Positions 11,180-23,071 are shown, counted from the first letter of the stretch. The stretch: 64,000 nt of DNA from Mucor racemosus (GCA_027405735.1 JAPEHQ010000002.1:2864501-2928500), one strand, 5' to 3'. Made by a program: numbers and translations. The notes: generated from the sequence alone by a model not told the origin.

Positions 11180-12688
11180 ATGAGAGAGATTATTCACGTT
11201 CAAGTTGGTAAGTAAATCAAATTAAATAGTAATAAACCAAGGGGGTGGTTTTCGTGTTGTGTATAAAAAAAAAAGAGGGAGAGAAGCATAACATTTGTAC
11301 GGGGGGGAGAAGGAGGGGGAGGAGCGTGTGCAACAAATAACGAAATTAACTCACCTCTTATAGGTCAATGTGGTAACCAAATTGGTCAAAAATTCTGGGA
11401 AACTATCTCACAAGAACATGGTCTTGATACCAACGGTACTTATGCTGGTGATAATGATCTTCAATTAGAACGTATCAACGTTTTTTATAATGAAGGCTCT
11501 GGTGGTCAATATGTACCTCGTTCCGTTTTGGTTGATCTTGAACCTGCTACCATGGACTCTGTTCGTTCCAGTCCTTATGGTAAACTTTATCGTCCTGATA
11601 ACTTCATTTTTGGCCAAAACGGTGCTGGTAACTCTTGGGCTAGAGGTTATTATACAGAAGGTGCTGAATTGGTTGAACAGGTTTTGGATGTCGTTCGTAA
11701 GGAAGCTGAACATACCGATTGTTTGCAAGGTTTCCAATTAGCTCACTCTCTTGGTGGTGGTACCGGTTCTGGTCTTGGTTCTCTCTTGCTTTCCAAGATT
11801 CGTGAAGAATATCCTGATCGTATGCTTTGTACTTACTCTGTTGTACCTTCTCCCAAGGTTTCTGATACTGTTGTTGAGCCTTATAACGCTGTCTTGTCTG
11901 TTCATCAACTTGTTGAGAACTGTGATGCCACTTTCTGTATCGATAACGAAGCTCTTTACGATATTTGTTTCCGTACTCTCAAGTTGAACAATCCCGATTA
12001 CGGTCAACTCAATGAATTGGTTTCCACCGTTATGTCTGGTGTTTCCACCAGTTTGCGTTTCCCTGGTCAACTTAACAGTGATTTACGTAAATTATTTGTC
12101 AACATGGTTCCTTTCCCTCGTCTTCATTTCTTCATGGTTGGTTTCGCTCCTCTTACCGCTTTTGGTTCCCAACAATACCGTAATTTGAGTGTTCCTGAAT
12201 TGACCGCTCAAATGTTTGATGCTCGTAACATGATGGCTGCTTCTGATCCTCGCCATGGTCGTTACTTGACTGTTGCTACCATCTTCCGTGGTCGTTTGTC
12301 CACCAAGGAAGTTGAAAACCAAATGTTGGCTGTTCAACAAAAGAACTCATCTTACTTTGTTGAATGGATTCCTAATGGTGTCAAGACTTCTCTTTGTGAT
12401 ATTCCCCCTGTTGGTCTTAAAATGTCTGGTACTTTCATTGGTAACAGTACCGCTATTCAAGAATTATTCAAGCGTGTCAATGATCAATTCACTGCCATGT
12501 TCAGAAGAAAGGCTTTCTTGCATTGGTATACTGGAGAGGGTATGGATGAAATGGAATTCACTGAGGCTGAATCCAACATGAACGATTTAGTATCTGAATA
12601 TCAACAATACCAAGAAGCTACTGCTGATGATGAGCTCATGGAAGATGAGGATTATCTTGAGGAAGATGAGATTCTTGAAGAAGAGTAA
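11180..12688 (+). CDS. Beta-tubulin
   Basis: Beta-tubulin pairs with alpha-tubulin to build microtubules. The 450-residue product has the N-terminal [17 protein letters not shown] (MREI autoregulation motif), the GTP-binding loop GGGTGSG at residues 140-146, and the acidic C-terminal tail ending in EILEEE. A 28-nt first exon (11180-11207) is followed by a 156-bp intron and a single long second exon (11364-12688); the start is fixed by the universal MREI. The short first exon is common in fungal beta-tubulins. Codon use in the long exon is C/T-ending and clearly stronger than in neighbouring genes, as expected for high expression. Residue 167 is Tyr (TAC) and residue 198 is Ala (GCC), where drug-sensitive fungi have Phe and Glu; 200 is Phe. 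The intron has a G-rich tract (11,301-11,324). Whether other beta-tubulin copies exist cannot be seen here. Confidence 0.98.
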
Positions 12689-12983
12689 ATGCTCTTCTTT
12701 TTTGAAACATTTTCTTCATAAATACATTTTAATTCATTCCTTTTTAATAATTCCTTTTCAATAATAGTAATAATATATCTTTTAAACGAATTTCATAACA
12801 TTTATCTTTATAAAGCATAAAATTGAATGGTACTTTTTTTTTATTGGTTGATCACAAAAAAAAAAAAAAAAAAAAAAAAAAAGCATATTCTTGTGCGTTG
12901 TGTTTGTTAGATGCTGTGTGCATCTGGGCTGGCTTCATTCTTTTTTCTTTTTTTTCTTTTTCTTCTTCTTTTTTATACATAAA

Positions 12984-14881
12984 ATGAATACGGCCTTTGA
13001 CTCTCAACATTCTTCATTAGGAGATTATGGTCAAGAGTCTCTCGAAGCAAACCCTTTTGCAGAAGAAATTGATACTGCCAAAGTTTCTTCGTCTTCTTCA
13101 GTTTCGCCAGTTTTAGACAATGACGAGAACATTATTGTAGCCTCACCCATATCCAATGTAAACAAACAGTTAGAATCTATCGATTTGAATAATCCAGAAG
13201 ATCATACAGAACAGCATCAACAAGAAGATCCAAATTTAGAATATACATCATCACAACAAGAAGAAACAGATACTCAAGTATGTATAATTTAGCTCGGACA
13301 AGTTTCCCTCCAAAATAACACTAGATGGAAACTTTCTTTTTGTAGTCAGAATCTTTACAAATACCAAAAAGTGGCTCTCGACCTTATTTTCAGGTTGCAA
13401 TCGAGGATCCTCAAAAAGTAGGCGATGCTATTAATGCCCATATCATTTATAAAGTGAGAACAAAGGCAAGTATATAACATTTTGTATTCATATTTACGGG
13501 AATATTGATTAAAGTTTGAGTATATAGACAAATTCTCCCTCGTATCGCTCCTCTGAATTTGTTGTAGCAAGACGTTATCGAGATTTTTTATGGCTTTATA
13601 ATCAACTTACGCTCGGTAATCCTGGTGTCATTGTACCACCTGTTCCTGAGAAACATGCATTAGGTAAGCCCTATTTGTTGAATAGCATACATGATCTGAT
13701 TATGATTTTGCAATATAAATAAGGTCGATTTCAAGATGATTTTGTAGAGTCAAGAAGAGTGGCGCTGGAACGTTGTTTACAAAAGATTGTAGCACATCCC
13801 ATGTTGTACGGAGACCCCGATTTGAAGGTGTTTTTAGAGAGTGAATCTTTCAACGTTGAGGTAATACTTTTTTTTTTTTTTTTCTTCGGAATGCATATTT
13901 GAAAGTCTAGCTAAATTTTTACCAGAAACGACAACGAAGAGCAGAACCAGAAAATTCAAAAATGAGTTTTATGCGATCATTTGGAGAAACGATATCGAAT
14001 GCAGCAACAAGTCCTTTCACTAAATTTGTAGAAGTAGATGAATGGTTCGAATCGAAAAAGAATCAACTGGATGCTTTAGAGGCGCAATTAAAAGGATTGT
14101 TAAAAAGTGTAGAAGGTGTCGTAAAGCAAAGAAAAGGTAAAGCAAAGAACGGAAATCACGATTTATGCAAAATATGTTAATTCATGAATGACAGAATTGG
14201 GGTCTGCAACGTCTGATTTCGGTGAGAGTATGTTCCCATTAGCATCTGCTGAACTAAATCGAAATTTGTCAACACATTTAATGGTATTGGGAGAAATTCA
14301 GAAAAAGATGAAGGATCTACATGAGCAGCAAGCACAATTTGATATAATTACATTGGAAAACACAATTGACGAGTATATTCGAATTATTGGATCTATTCGA
14401 GTAAGGTCTTTCTGATAAATTTACTTGACTTAAAAACTAAAATGCGTCGTAGATTGCTTTCAATGCTAGAATGAAAGCCTATCAAACATATCAACAGGCA
14501 GATTCAGAATACCAAAAGAAAGTAATTCTAATGGAAAAATTAAAACAACAACGTAAACCTGAAAAATTGGTGAGCTCACAACAAGAGTTGAATGAGATGA
14601 AAGAAAAGGTCGAAGAATTACAGCAGGATTTTCAAGATATATCAAAATTGATCAAAAACGAATTAGACCGATTCGATAAAGAAAAGGTAGACGATTTCCG
14701 AGATAGTGTAGAGCAATTCCTTCGCAGCATGATTGAACATCAAAAGCAAATTATTGCGCTTTGGGAGACATATTTCGAGCAAACAGAAGGGTTGAGCGAT
14801 GAGGAAAATGAGGAGGACGAGGAGGATGAGGATGAACAGGAACAATCCAATGTAGAGCTTGTTGAACAACAGCAACATTAA
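12984..14881 (+). CDS. Sorting nexin, Vps5/SNX1-SNX2 type (PX-BAR), retromer-linked
   Basis: SNX-BAR proteins bind PI3P on endosomes, bend the membrane into tubules and work with retromer to recycle receptors to the Golgi. The spliced product is about 500 residues. Order: an acidic, Ser/Gln-rich N-terminal region (residues 1-100); a PX domain (about 105-215) with the phosphoinositide-binding ARRYRDFLWLYNQL and PPVPEKHALGRF segments; then a C-terminal BAR coiled-coil region from about residue 235 to 480 (MSFMRSFGETISN, FVEVDEWFESKKNQLDALE, then AFNARMKAYQTYQQADSEYQ). It ends in an acidic tail with DEENEEDEEDEDE. All introns are GT-AG, the longest around 13,860-13,925. The ATG at 12984 is preferred over an in-frame upstream ATG at 12891 because the upstream part reads only Phe from a T-run. 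Vps5 rather than Vps17 is favoured by the well-conserved lipid-binding PX residues. Confidence 0.9.
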
Positions 14882-15595
14882 CATTAACAAATACCAAATA
14901 TTGCACATTAATTACTTTATATCATCAACTACTTACCTCGTCCGCATACTTTTGTATAATTTTCCAATAAAGAGAGTTTCTTTTCTTTTTAACTAATTAA
15001 TCGAAAAAGGGCATATTTAGTGCATTGATAATTTCACAAAACTCCTACCTTTTTATATATTTCTGTAATGAGAGTCCACTATGCGTATATCATTCTATAA
15101 TTGTATATGAATACATTTTATTCTTTGAAAACAGCGAGTAAGTGATATTTGTATAATATACTTTTTACGATTGACTATTGACCACTTGATAAACAACTTT
15201 ATTAACAAAATAAAGATTTAAGATTTCCGTGTATTTTTTACGTATGTTATATATATATAATTGTCGAAATCAATAAAGCAATTGAAAATATTCTCAATAA
15301 AAAAGAATTTTTGACAATATGGCATCACAAATTACACCTCTGCTTATAGTAGATTCTCAGCTAGAGAATGGTAATGATTCCGATCACAGTATGCATGATA
15401 AAGAAGTAGACTGATAGTATGAAATATGGAAAAATTTATGTTATTGATACATAAAGATATAGTAAAGGTTTTATATCTCTGCGATATTTACAATAAATAT
15501 TGGTTCTAGTTGATTTTATCACTTTTCAGCGCTTTCGTAAGTAGTCTTTAAAAAACTAGCCTGTTAATATATTGTTTTTTATATGCCAAAACTGT
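14882..15595. other. Intergenic, with one tiny unassigned frame
   Basis: AT-rich, with AATAAA-type signals for the sorting nexin near 14,965. A 31-codon frame at 15319-15414 (MASQITPLLIVDSQLENG...) has a reasonable start but no recognisable motif. It may be a relic of the damaged transcription factor downstream, or chance. Confidence 0.4.
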
Positions 15596-15665
15596 GTCTA
15601 GCTGTAAGCTACTCCACGTTTTTTGCTTCAGCGAAAAGTATTGATTTTTCGTCGAAATAATCAAA
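15596..15665 (-). repeat. Repeat B, copy 5 (fragment)
   Basis: Read on the minus strand, about 70 bp match the B segment at 18,010-18,080: both contain ATTAT-TCGACGAAAAATCAATA followed by GCTGAA-CAAAAA and GAGTAGCTTA. The fragment abuts the broken 5' side of the transcription factor remnant, which suggests repeat insertion or recombination helped truncate that gene. Confidence 0.6.
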
Positions 15666-15698
15666 TAATGGTTCGTACTGTATTACATCTTAAAACCT

Positions 15699-16734
15699 AT
15701 GATCACAGAAAATGATTTATCGGATATAAGATTCAACAAGAATTTGTACGCACCAGACTCGAAAAAGATCATGGAAGGTGGACCATTGACCGTTTGCTAT
15801 CATGCTGTTGTGTTACTTTTACATCGACCTTTTATTGCATTGGATAAGGATGAAGTCGATATGCCTTCTCTTTCAAGAGCGACCTCTTTGTGTAAAAAAG
15901 CTGCTAAATTAGCTATTGATGTGGCTACATGGCCATTGCTAAATTTGGATGGAACTTTGCAGGTACAATAAATTAATATTCATAAATAGTATTTGTATTA
16001 ATTTTAATATCATGTATATCTAGCTTGTTCTGTCTTTCAAGCTGCCTTGATTCATTTGTACAATTGCACAAGTACTGATCCAGAAATTGCAAAGGAAGCC
16101 AAGCAATATGTAACAATATGTACTGATGAATGTTTAGCTCCTCTAAGCAAAGATATACCAGCTGGACCACCATTAATTCCTTTCCTTCAAACTTTGTCAA
16201 CCTTGTTAAAACCGGAAAGAACTGATACAAATGGCGAATCTGCTCCAGCTGAATCTTCGCCATCAGAGCAACAACAGCAACAACAACAACAACAACAACA
16301 ACAACAGCAGCAGCAGCATCAGTATACACAACAACAATACCCATCATCTTATTCAGGAATGCCATCACAGCAACAACAACAGTCTCCAGTTGTCCCAATT
16401 ATGGGTATTCCTCCTCCAATGATGCAACCTGGTAATAATAATAACAACCCCACATCTTCAGATAGCCTTATGGGAGATTTCAACAATGATGGAAGTCAAT
16501 CTTGGCTTTTGAACGGAGGTAATGGAAATACACCAGCATTATCCAGGCTGCATGGCAACAGCTGTTTTCTACTGCCCGTACTCCGTTTACCGAAAATGCT
16601 GTTAGAGGGGTTGGTGTCCAAGGTAAAGACTAATACAATATTTTAATGTTTTCGTTTAATAAACTAACGTTTTCAATTCAGGGTGGGATAGCTTTTTCAT
16701 GGAAAATCAATCTAATAACATTTTTATGCCTTAA
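15699..16734 (+). pseudogene. Fungal Zn-cluster-type transcription factor, C-terminal remnant
   Basis: The remnant reads GGPLTVCYHAVVLLLHRPFI near 15,780, the pattern of the fungal_trans regulatory domain (...YH..-LLHRPF). It continues in a second exon with AALIHLYNCTSTDPEIAKEA, a polyglutamine run (16,266-16,318) and a Pro/Asn-rich tail, ending GWDSFFMENQSNN. Lesions: the Zn2Cys6 finger and most of the regulatory domain are missing upstream; the exon join around 15,963/16,024 is out of frame with a plain GT-AG intron; and near 16,543 the frame slips by one base, so that LSRLHGN continues in one frame while the sensible ending AAWQQLFSTARTPFTENAV lies in another. A last intron (about 16,623-16,680) joins correctly in that other frame. 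I call it a pseudogene; the DNA-binding class is inferred from the domain only. Confidence 0.75.
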
Positions 16735-16869
16735 AATTTACTGTAAATTTAAACTGAATAAATATATATCATGATACCTGACTATTAAGTTGCTTTTTAT
16801 AATAAATCTAATTCCTTATTTAAAAAACGATGATAGGGCTATCTTCCAGGGATTTATATAGTTTCAAAA

Positions 16870-18250
16870 AACTATATAATTTTCAAATTTTCCAATCTTC
16901 AAAATCGGAACGTGTCCCCCTTTTCTATAACTAGCCCATACTCAGCACTTCTTCGGATATAATACCTTAGATACTTCTGAATAGATATGGATTGGTCATA
17001 TTATGTTACCTATTCCTAAATTTATTTCATATCTCACGAAAGAATCAAAAACACGTAAAATTCACTTTTTTTCCCTTGAAAACTGGGTCTCACTTTTTAT
17101 CCCTGCTCTATTTTATTTTTCACTAAATAAAACCAAGAAAAAATTATATGCCAATGTACTAGAGATGTTCAACTTTAATTCAAAAACAAGTACCCGAAAA
17201 TATCTTATTTTTTGCAGTTGGTATTAATTTTTCAGTGCTAATGTTTCAGATTTTTACGCGTATTTCACTGCTAAAAATTAAAACTTTGAAGCTTCATATC
17301 TCTACAAAATACTAAGCAACATTAACACTTTTTAATAATCAAACTTACTTGTTTTGAAGTGCTCTATAACATGTTTCAGTATAAAAAAATTCTGGGCACT
17401 TTTATTTTTTTTCCAATTCTTTGACATTTTCATTGTAGATTTCAAAATATTCGTTAAATTGAATTACGCCTTTTTTACATTCATGCCATCAAGCTTGTTG
17501 AGCTCTCTCGGATCCAATTTAATTTTTTTTAAAATATTGATTTTTCGTAGAGATATCCTCAAAAATGTCTACAAAGAGATACCTTCATCTCCAACCTCAA
17601 TTTTCCCTTGTATACCCTCATCCCAAATTCTGAATTTCAAAAAATCTCGTTTTCTCTACGAAAAATGCAGCTAAAAGGTTAAGTAATAGCTCGATCAATA
17701 TATAATTTTGCTATGCATTATTTCCAGTATTTAAATTTAAAATATGCTTATAAAAAGCGTTCTGTATCGTCAAAAAACCTTCAAAATTTCAATTGCATTT
17801 TGCGCAATATTTTACGTGAAACATTTTTTTAAATTTTATTTAGATGGATGCAGAATTTAAAACTGTATAAAAACTGTTTAATAAGCTAGGTTGACTTACT
17901 TTGCAGTTCATGAGCATTTAAACAATTTTGTTTTTCGAATCATTTTTCCGTCACTTTTTCAAATCAATTTTGGAAACCCGTCATGATAGGTTTTAAGCTG
18001 TGATATGGACTATTGTTTTAATTATCTCGACGAAAAATCAATATTGTTTGCTGAAACAAAAAATTCAGAGTAGCTTAGCGTTTGATCTACCTTGTAAATA
18101 CAAAAACTTAATACCTCAATTTAAGTGTTCAATTTTTTATAATCAATTTTAGGTCAACTATTATGGTCAATTTTGATTAATGTTTGACCAATGCACTTAT
18201 ATTCTGGTGTTAATATTTCTATTTTCCGAGAGATATCAATGACTTATGGT
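16870..18250 (+). repeat. Repeat B, copy 2 (near full length)
   Basis: About 1.4 kb closely parallels 58,395-59,770: the same order of landmarks runs from CAAAATCGGAACGTG (outer end), through GAGCTCTCTCGGATCC and GATGGATGCAGAATTTAAAAC, to GCACTTATATTCTGGT followed by CGAGAGATATCAATG (inner end). Open frames of about 74 and 106 codons occur here, but the first is conserved only as a shorter or longer frame in copy 4 and overlapping frames exist on the other strand. No known protein motif was recognised, so coding potential is undecided. Confidence 0.85.
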
Positions 18251-19169
18251 GTTGTATTTTACCTACTAGTATCATACATTATCACCTTCTACAGTATCAA
18301 TACATCTTACAATCTATTAACTACGACATGTATTGAAGTACAAAGTCTTGATATCAATCGGGTATAAGAAACTCCCAGCGTACCAAGTTTACTCCAGTAA
18401 TTACGTAATTACCAAGAACGTTTTGACCTCAATTATGACACCACATTATTTCATCCCAGCAATTAACCAATCAAGTAGCTATCAAATCAACATCCAAGCA
18501 TATTTAGCGCAGCATTGAAACAACACAACTCACAAGCTCTGCAAGAACGGTTAAATTATGATTGATTCACTTCAATCCATAGATTACCATCAAACAGATC
18601 TAATGGTTCAATAGTGCCTTAAATTACATCTCAGTATCTCAATGTCAAATCAATATAAAAGGCCATACTTTTATATCTAAATAAACAATATTTTGTTTTT
18701 TATCATACAGTTGAAGAACTGATTCAGTACTCATTCTCTTTTAGTTGTATCCTTTCAGTATCATTTATCAAACCTGAAAATATACGACACATTTACTCTT
18801 TTTTTTTTTATTGGCAATGCTACAAATCATCATTCAATATGATTGAATATTAATGAATCAGAGAAAATACAACTAGTAAAAAACTGATACTCAATGTACA
18901 TCGAGGCCAAAATTGATAAAAAATGCATTTATTGTGCAGTGGAAATCGCAATATCCTGATGGATAGAAATTACAGGACCAAGATGTTGTGTTTGCCTCAG
19001 GATTTTTCGAAGAATTTAAAATTTAAAGGCATGCTTCATCAAACTTACTTAAATATTATTAAATACTCAACATATGCTGTTAGTATCATCTTGTTTTTTA
19101 TTTAATTGCTGTATTATTAAAAATCAAGCTTTTCATAGCTTATAACAATGACGATGGGATGTTTCTGAT
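18251..19169. other. Unassigned spacer between repeats B and A
   Basis: AT-rich DNA absent from the equivalent place at 59.8-60.9 kb. It contains a TATAAAAGG-like box near 18,653 and an AATAAA near 18,685, reminiscent of a long terminal repeat, but no TG...CA ends with a flanking duplication could be defined. Two short frames (18333-18518 and 18923-19105) show no motif. Confidence 0.35.
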
Positions 19170-21345
19170 TTTAGGTTGACATTTATCATAAGGCGGACTG
19201 ATTTTACAATTGATACTACTACTGTAGACGGAACAAGTCAATTTAATTTATGGAATTTGAATGAAAATACAGAGAAACCATTTGTAAGTACTTAAGTTGA
19301 TTCTACTGGTAAAGCATTGAATAAACTGACTTGGGACAAAGAGGGTGAAAAGGTGGCAATAGGTCCCAGTGATGGCCATATTTATGTTTATGATGTTGGA
19401 GGAGTAAGACTAAAACTTAATGTTAAATTACCTCTAACCTCTAACGCGATAACTATAAAGTAAGACTGTATTATTACCAAATAAACTATTACACAATATT
19501 AACTTGTATAAAGATTTACAGTGATAGGCTTCAATCAAGTGGATACAACATCATAAGTTCTTGAAAAAGTTCTCAAGTATTATAAAATCTCTTATTTTTA
19601 AGACTTACAAAGCTTATAAGCGGAATATTAATTTAGAAAATTATTTTTGTGCAGATCATCAATTTTTGACATTTTTAAATTTTTTTTTCTGATTTTGCAA
19701 ATCTAGAGTTAATTATACTACCAATTATAAAAACAAAAAGTATACACATATACAGAATTTAGCGCTCTATTTGCTCAATAAAAAATAATAAACTTTTTTA
19801 TTGCAAAATACTACATGAAAATCCTTTAATCAAAAAACCGTTTTTGGGCCAAAAATGCTAAGTTTTATTACTTAACATTTAATATTAAGCTTTTATAAAA
19901 TGTGTATTAGTTATGGCTACAATTTTCTCTCACATTGTAATACATTTAAACGTTGATTTTGGTATCAAAATTTGATTTTTCTTTTTTTTTATCAAAATCA
20001 TGAGCGTTGGTAAGGGTAAAATGAGCCCCGAAAATGTCCGCTACAAAAACTGAATTTGCAGATCATACATGGTTAAATATAATAAAAGTTATAAAAAAAA
20101 CGCTTTTTTATTTAAAACTTAGATATACCATAGACCATAGTATAAGAGGAGACTTACCCGTTCAATCTTGCTATGCTCAATTACGGTGTCACTCCACGGG
20201 CTTGCTTTGACAATTTTATAATGAATGTATTATGATATGACAGACAGTTTTTCTGGTAGAAAAATGTATATTCTGTGGTAACATATATTGTTTATTTTGT
20301 TTAGTTTATGGATCATCATGCGCTGTAATGCTACTTTTACATTGGCTTAAATGTACAATATAGCAGGGTTTTAATTGCGCTGAATAATGAAAACCTTGGA
20401 AATCCTTTTCTACGTGTGCTATTTCTCTCTTTTTGTTCATATTCTAAGGATATATTCACCACCGTTTGATAAGACATATCAGACTATCAAGCTTGTATTC
20501 TTTTCTTTTATTATCTGAATAAGCATGCTAACATAAGGGGATGATATTTTTAATATAGATAGCAGCCTACATTAGAGACTGATATTTTCATTTAACCGCA
20601 TTCTAAGATCAAACATCATTATTTAGTACTGTATTGTTGGACTTACTTCTTGATTACCAGATCAAATCGAAGGCAATGATATTTATATCTACTCAATAAA
20701 AATCTAGAATTGGCTGCAAACCCACGAAATATTCCAGGAAAGTGATAAAATTTTAAATGGTATAAAAACACAAAAAAAGGATAATCTGATATTTTGCCTA
20801 ATAACCATGGTTTTAATTGTAGCTATGCTTGAAAACAATTTTTTTTCACAGCTAAAAATTGTAAACTAAAATAGTAAGTTTAAACAAGGTTGATTTGTTT
20901 AAATTTTATGTGTGATAAAGTACCATTTATAACCCTAGATTTGGCTTTCATATAAATTTAAGCAGTAAGTTTTATTTAAGTTTATGCTCGAGTAAAAACC
21001 ATTTTTGTTATAAACATTATTATAGCTATAAAAATATTTACAAACGATGGTAATCGTAGTAAATATATTGGTTCTTGCATGTATTGCTCTATATCAACAA
21101 TGCATTAAATTGTAGTATCGTCTATAATTTATATTAATAAAAGAAAATGTGGTTTAAAACCCATTCCAGTAAAAAAATGCAATGGAATTTTGAGAACGGC
21201 ACAATGCTCATCATGTACAAACCAATATGTGCCTATATAATTAGCTCATTATGCTCATGGTCAGATTTTATTATTATGCACACATCATAGGGATTAACGA
21301 TATACTTATGGGAAATTCTACTATTATGTGTTTAGGATACTGACT
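19170..21345 (+). repeat. Repeat A, copy 2
   Basis: About 2.2 kb matches 60,945-63,090 over its whole length with point differences and small indels, and its first part matches copy 1 in inverse orientation. It starts with the dynein intermediate chain fragment and ends near ATTATGTGTTTAGG, where homology to the other copy stops before the inverted terminus. It therefore lacks the right-hand terminal inverted repeat present at 63.3 kb. It supplies intact target sequences for two insertions: GTTGGAGG at 19,395-19,402 (hAT site) and TTAGAGAC at 20,572-20,579 (73-bp MITE site). Confidence 0.88.
19195..19415 (+). pseudogene. Dynein intermediate chain fragment in repeat A, copy 2
   Basis: Translation gives TTTVDGTSQFNLWNLNENTE, a stop (TAA near 19,292), then KALNKLTWDKEGEKVAIGPS and DGHIYVYDVGG. 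This follows the C-terminal WD-repeat region of cytoplasmic dynein intermediate chain, where animal proteins read (V)DGMGRLDLWNLNNDTE then [20 protein letters not shown] then GQIVIYDVGE. The sequence after YDVGG begins GTAAGA, a splice-donor remnant, so a genomic exon seems to have been captured rather than a cDNA. The functional dynein gene is not in this window. Confidence 0.75.
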
Positions 21346-21607
21346 AAATATTGAGCTGGATTATGTAACACTAATAATGAGCGCAGAAGGTATGGTTTAT
21401 CGTAAGTTCTTAATAGGTTATCTGGACATGATTGTTTTACCAAAACTAATAAGAATTATACAAGAGTAAAAGGTGCGGTTTTATTCAATGTAGAGAATGA
21501 GATTATATATAGAAGAGATTATCAAGTGGTATAACAGCTATTAATGGTGTAACAATAACAATATTCTGATAATACGACTACTGTAGCGCTATATCTAGAT
21601 TCTGGTA
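21346..21607. other. Spacer between repeat A and inverted repeat B
   Basis: About 260 bp of AT-rich DNA with no open frame and no match found elsewhere in the window. Confidence 0.4.
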
Positions 21608-22640
21608 TAACAATGATAACGGGATTCCAAAATTGATTTGATAAAAAAATGATCGAAAAATGATTCAAAAGACAAAATAGATTAATGACTCATGACTCAT
21701 GAACTGCAAAGTAATTAGACCAAGCGTATTAAATGTTTTTTGTACAGTTTTAAATTCTACATCCATAAAAACAAAATTTAAACAAATATTTCACATTAAA
21801 TTTCGCGTAAAATGCAATTAAAATTTTAGAGGTTTTTTGAATATGCATATCACTTTTTATAAATGTATTTTAAATATAAGTAATGAAAATAGTGCGCAAA
21901 ATAGTTATCTATCGATCGAGATATTGCGGAATCTTTTAGCTACATTTTTCGTAGAGAAAACAAAAATTTTGCCAAAAAAAAAATTCAAATTCAGAATTTA
22001 GGATGAGGGTATATAAGGGAAAATTAAAGCTAAAAACGAAGGTTTCTCTTTGTACACATTTTTAAGGGTATCTCCACGAAAAATCAATATTTTGAAAAAA
22101 ACTAAACTTGGTTTGAGAGAGCTCAACAAGGTTGATGACATGAATGTAGAAAAAAATGCTGTTCAATTTAAGGAATATTTTGAAATCTACTACAGAAATG
22201 CCAAAAAAATGGGAAAAAAAAATAAAAGTGCTCAGAATTTTTTTATATTCAAATATGTTATAGGATACTTTAAAACAAGTAAGTTTTATTATTAAAGAGT
22301 GTTAGTATAGTTTAATTTTTTCTGGAGATATGAAGCCTCAAAGTTTTCAATCCATTAGCAGTGAAATACGCGTAAAAAATCTGAAACAATAGCACTGAAA
22401 AATTAATACCAACTGCAAAAAATAGGATATTTTTGGATACTTGTTTTTGGATTAAAACTGAACATCTCAGGTACATTGGCATATAATTTTTTCTTGGTGT
22501 TATTTAGTGAAAAAAAAAAAGTAGAACAGGGATGAAAAGTCGGATCCAGTTTTTAGGGAAAAGCAGTAAATTTTACCTGTTTTCGAAATAAATCCAGGAA
22601 CAGGTAGAATAATGCAACCAATTTATTTTCATAAAAAAAT
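21608..22640 (-). repeat. Repeat B, copy 3 (inverted relative to copy 2)
   Basis: The reverse complement matches copy 2 from about 17,950 back to 16,990, including CCAAAATTGATTTG, the TAAAACTGTACAAAAA-like segment and GAGAGAGCTCAACAAGG. Together with copy 2 it brackets repeat A copy 2 in a B-A-B(inverted) layout. An 81-codon frame (22050-22295, plus strand) and a 125-codon frame at the matching place in copy 4 (58833-59210, minus strand) share a similar translation around PRKIN(I/L)KKTKL and EYFEIYYRN, with no recognised family. Confidence 0.8.
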
Positions 22641-23071
22641 CAAATTTTACTCATCAGATTATGGATAGGCTCAACAAACAGCAAAAAGTCGATAAATTAA
22701 GGTGTTTATGCATGCGGTTTTTTGTAATGCTACTAATTCCTTTCAGCTTCCGCAAATCAACATTCAGCGGCGGCCTTAACAATAATAGCAGATGCATTGT
22801 GAATTTTAGTGTCGTTTTTCCTAACCATATACTACACATTCCTCCTATTCCTGATTTCCCACTCTTCTCCTATCTTATTTCAAGAAAAAAAAGCAAACTT
22901 GACCAAGAGTTCCTATAATTAAAATATGGAGGATTTGCAATCAAAGTGTTACATTGTAATGCGACGCACGACGTCACATATGTATCCTTATCTATGCCGC
23001 CTCAAAACAAAAACGTGAAAAAAAAGTATTGCTGAGCTTTTTTGTTTTTGTTTACATACACTTATATAAAA
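22641..23071. promoter_or_regulatory. Upstream region of the STK16/Env7-like kinase
   Basis: Overlapping frames on both strands at 22,654-22,918 show no motif and are treated as chance. A palindromic GACGTC with flanking CAC at about 22,970, close to a CRE/ATF site, lies some 100 bp before the start codon. Confidence 0.35.

Noticed and set aside
11738..12070. Antisense and out-of-frame frames over beta-tubulin
   Set aside because: They arise from the biased codon use of the tubulin exon and have no independent support.
18251..18800. Possible solo LTR (TATAAAAGG near 18,653, AATAAA near 18,685)
   Set aside because: I could not find TG...CA ends with a matching 4-6 bp flanking duplication, and there is no primer-binding site or internal retroelement nearby.
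22654..22918. Overlapping frames on both strands upstream of the Env7-like kinase
   Set aside because: Mutually overlapping, no motif, and between a repeat and a promoter.
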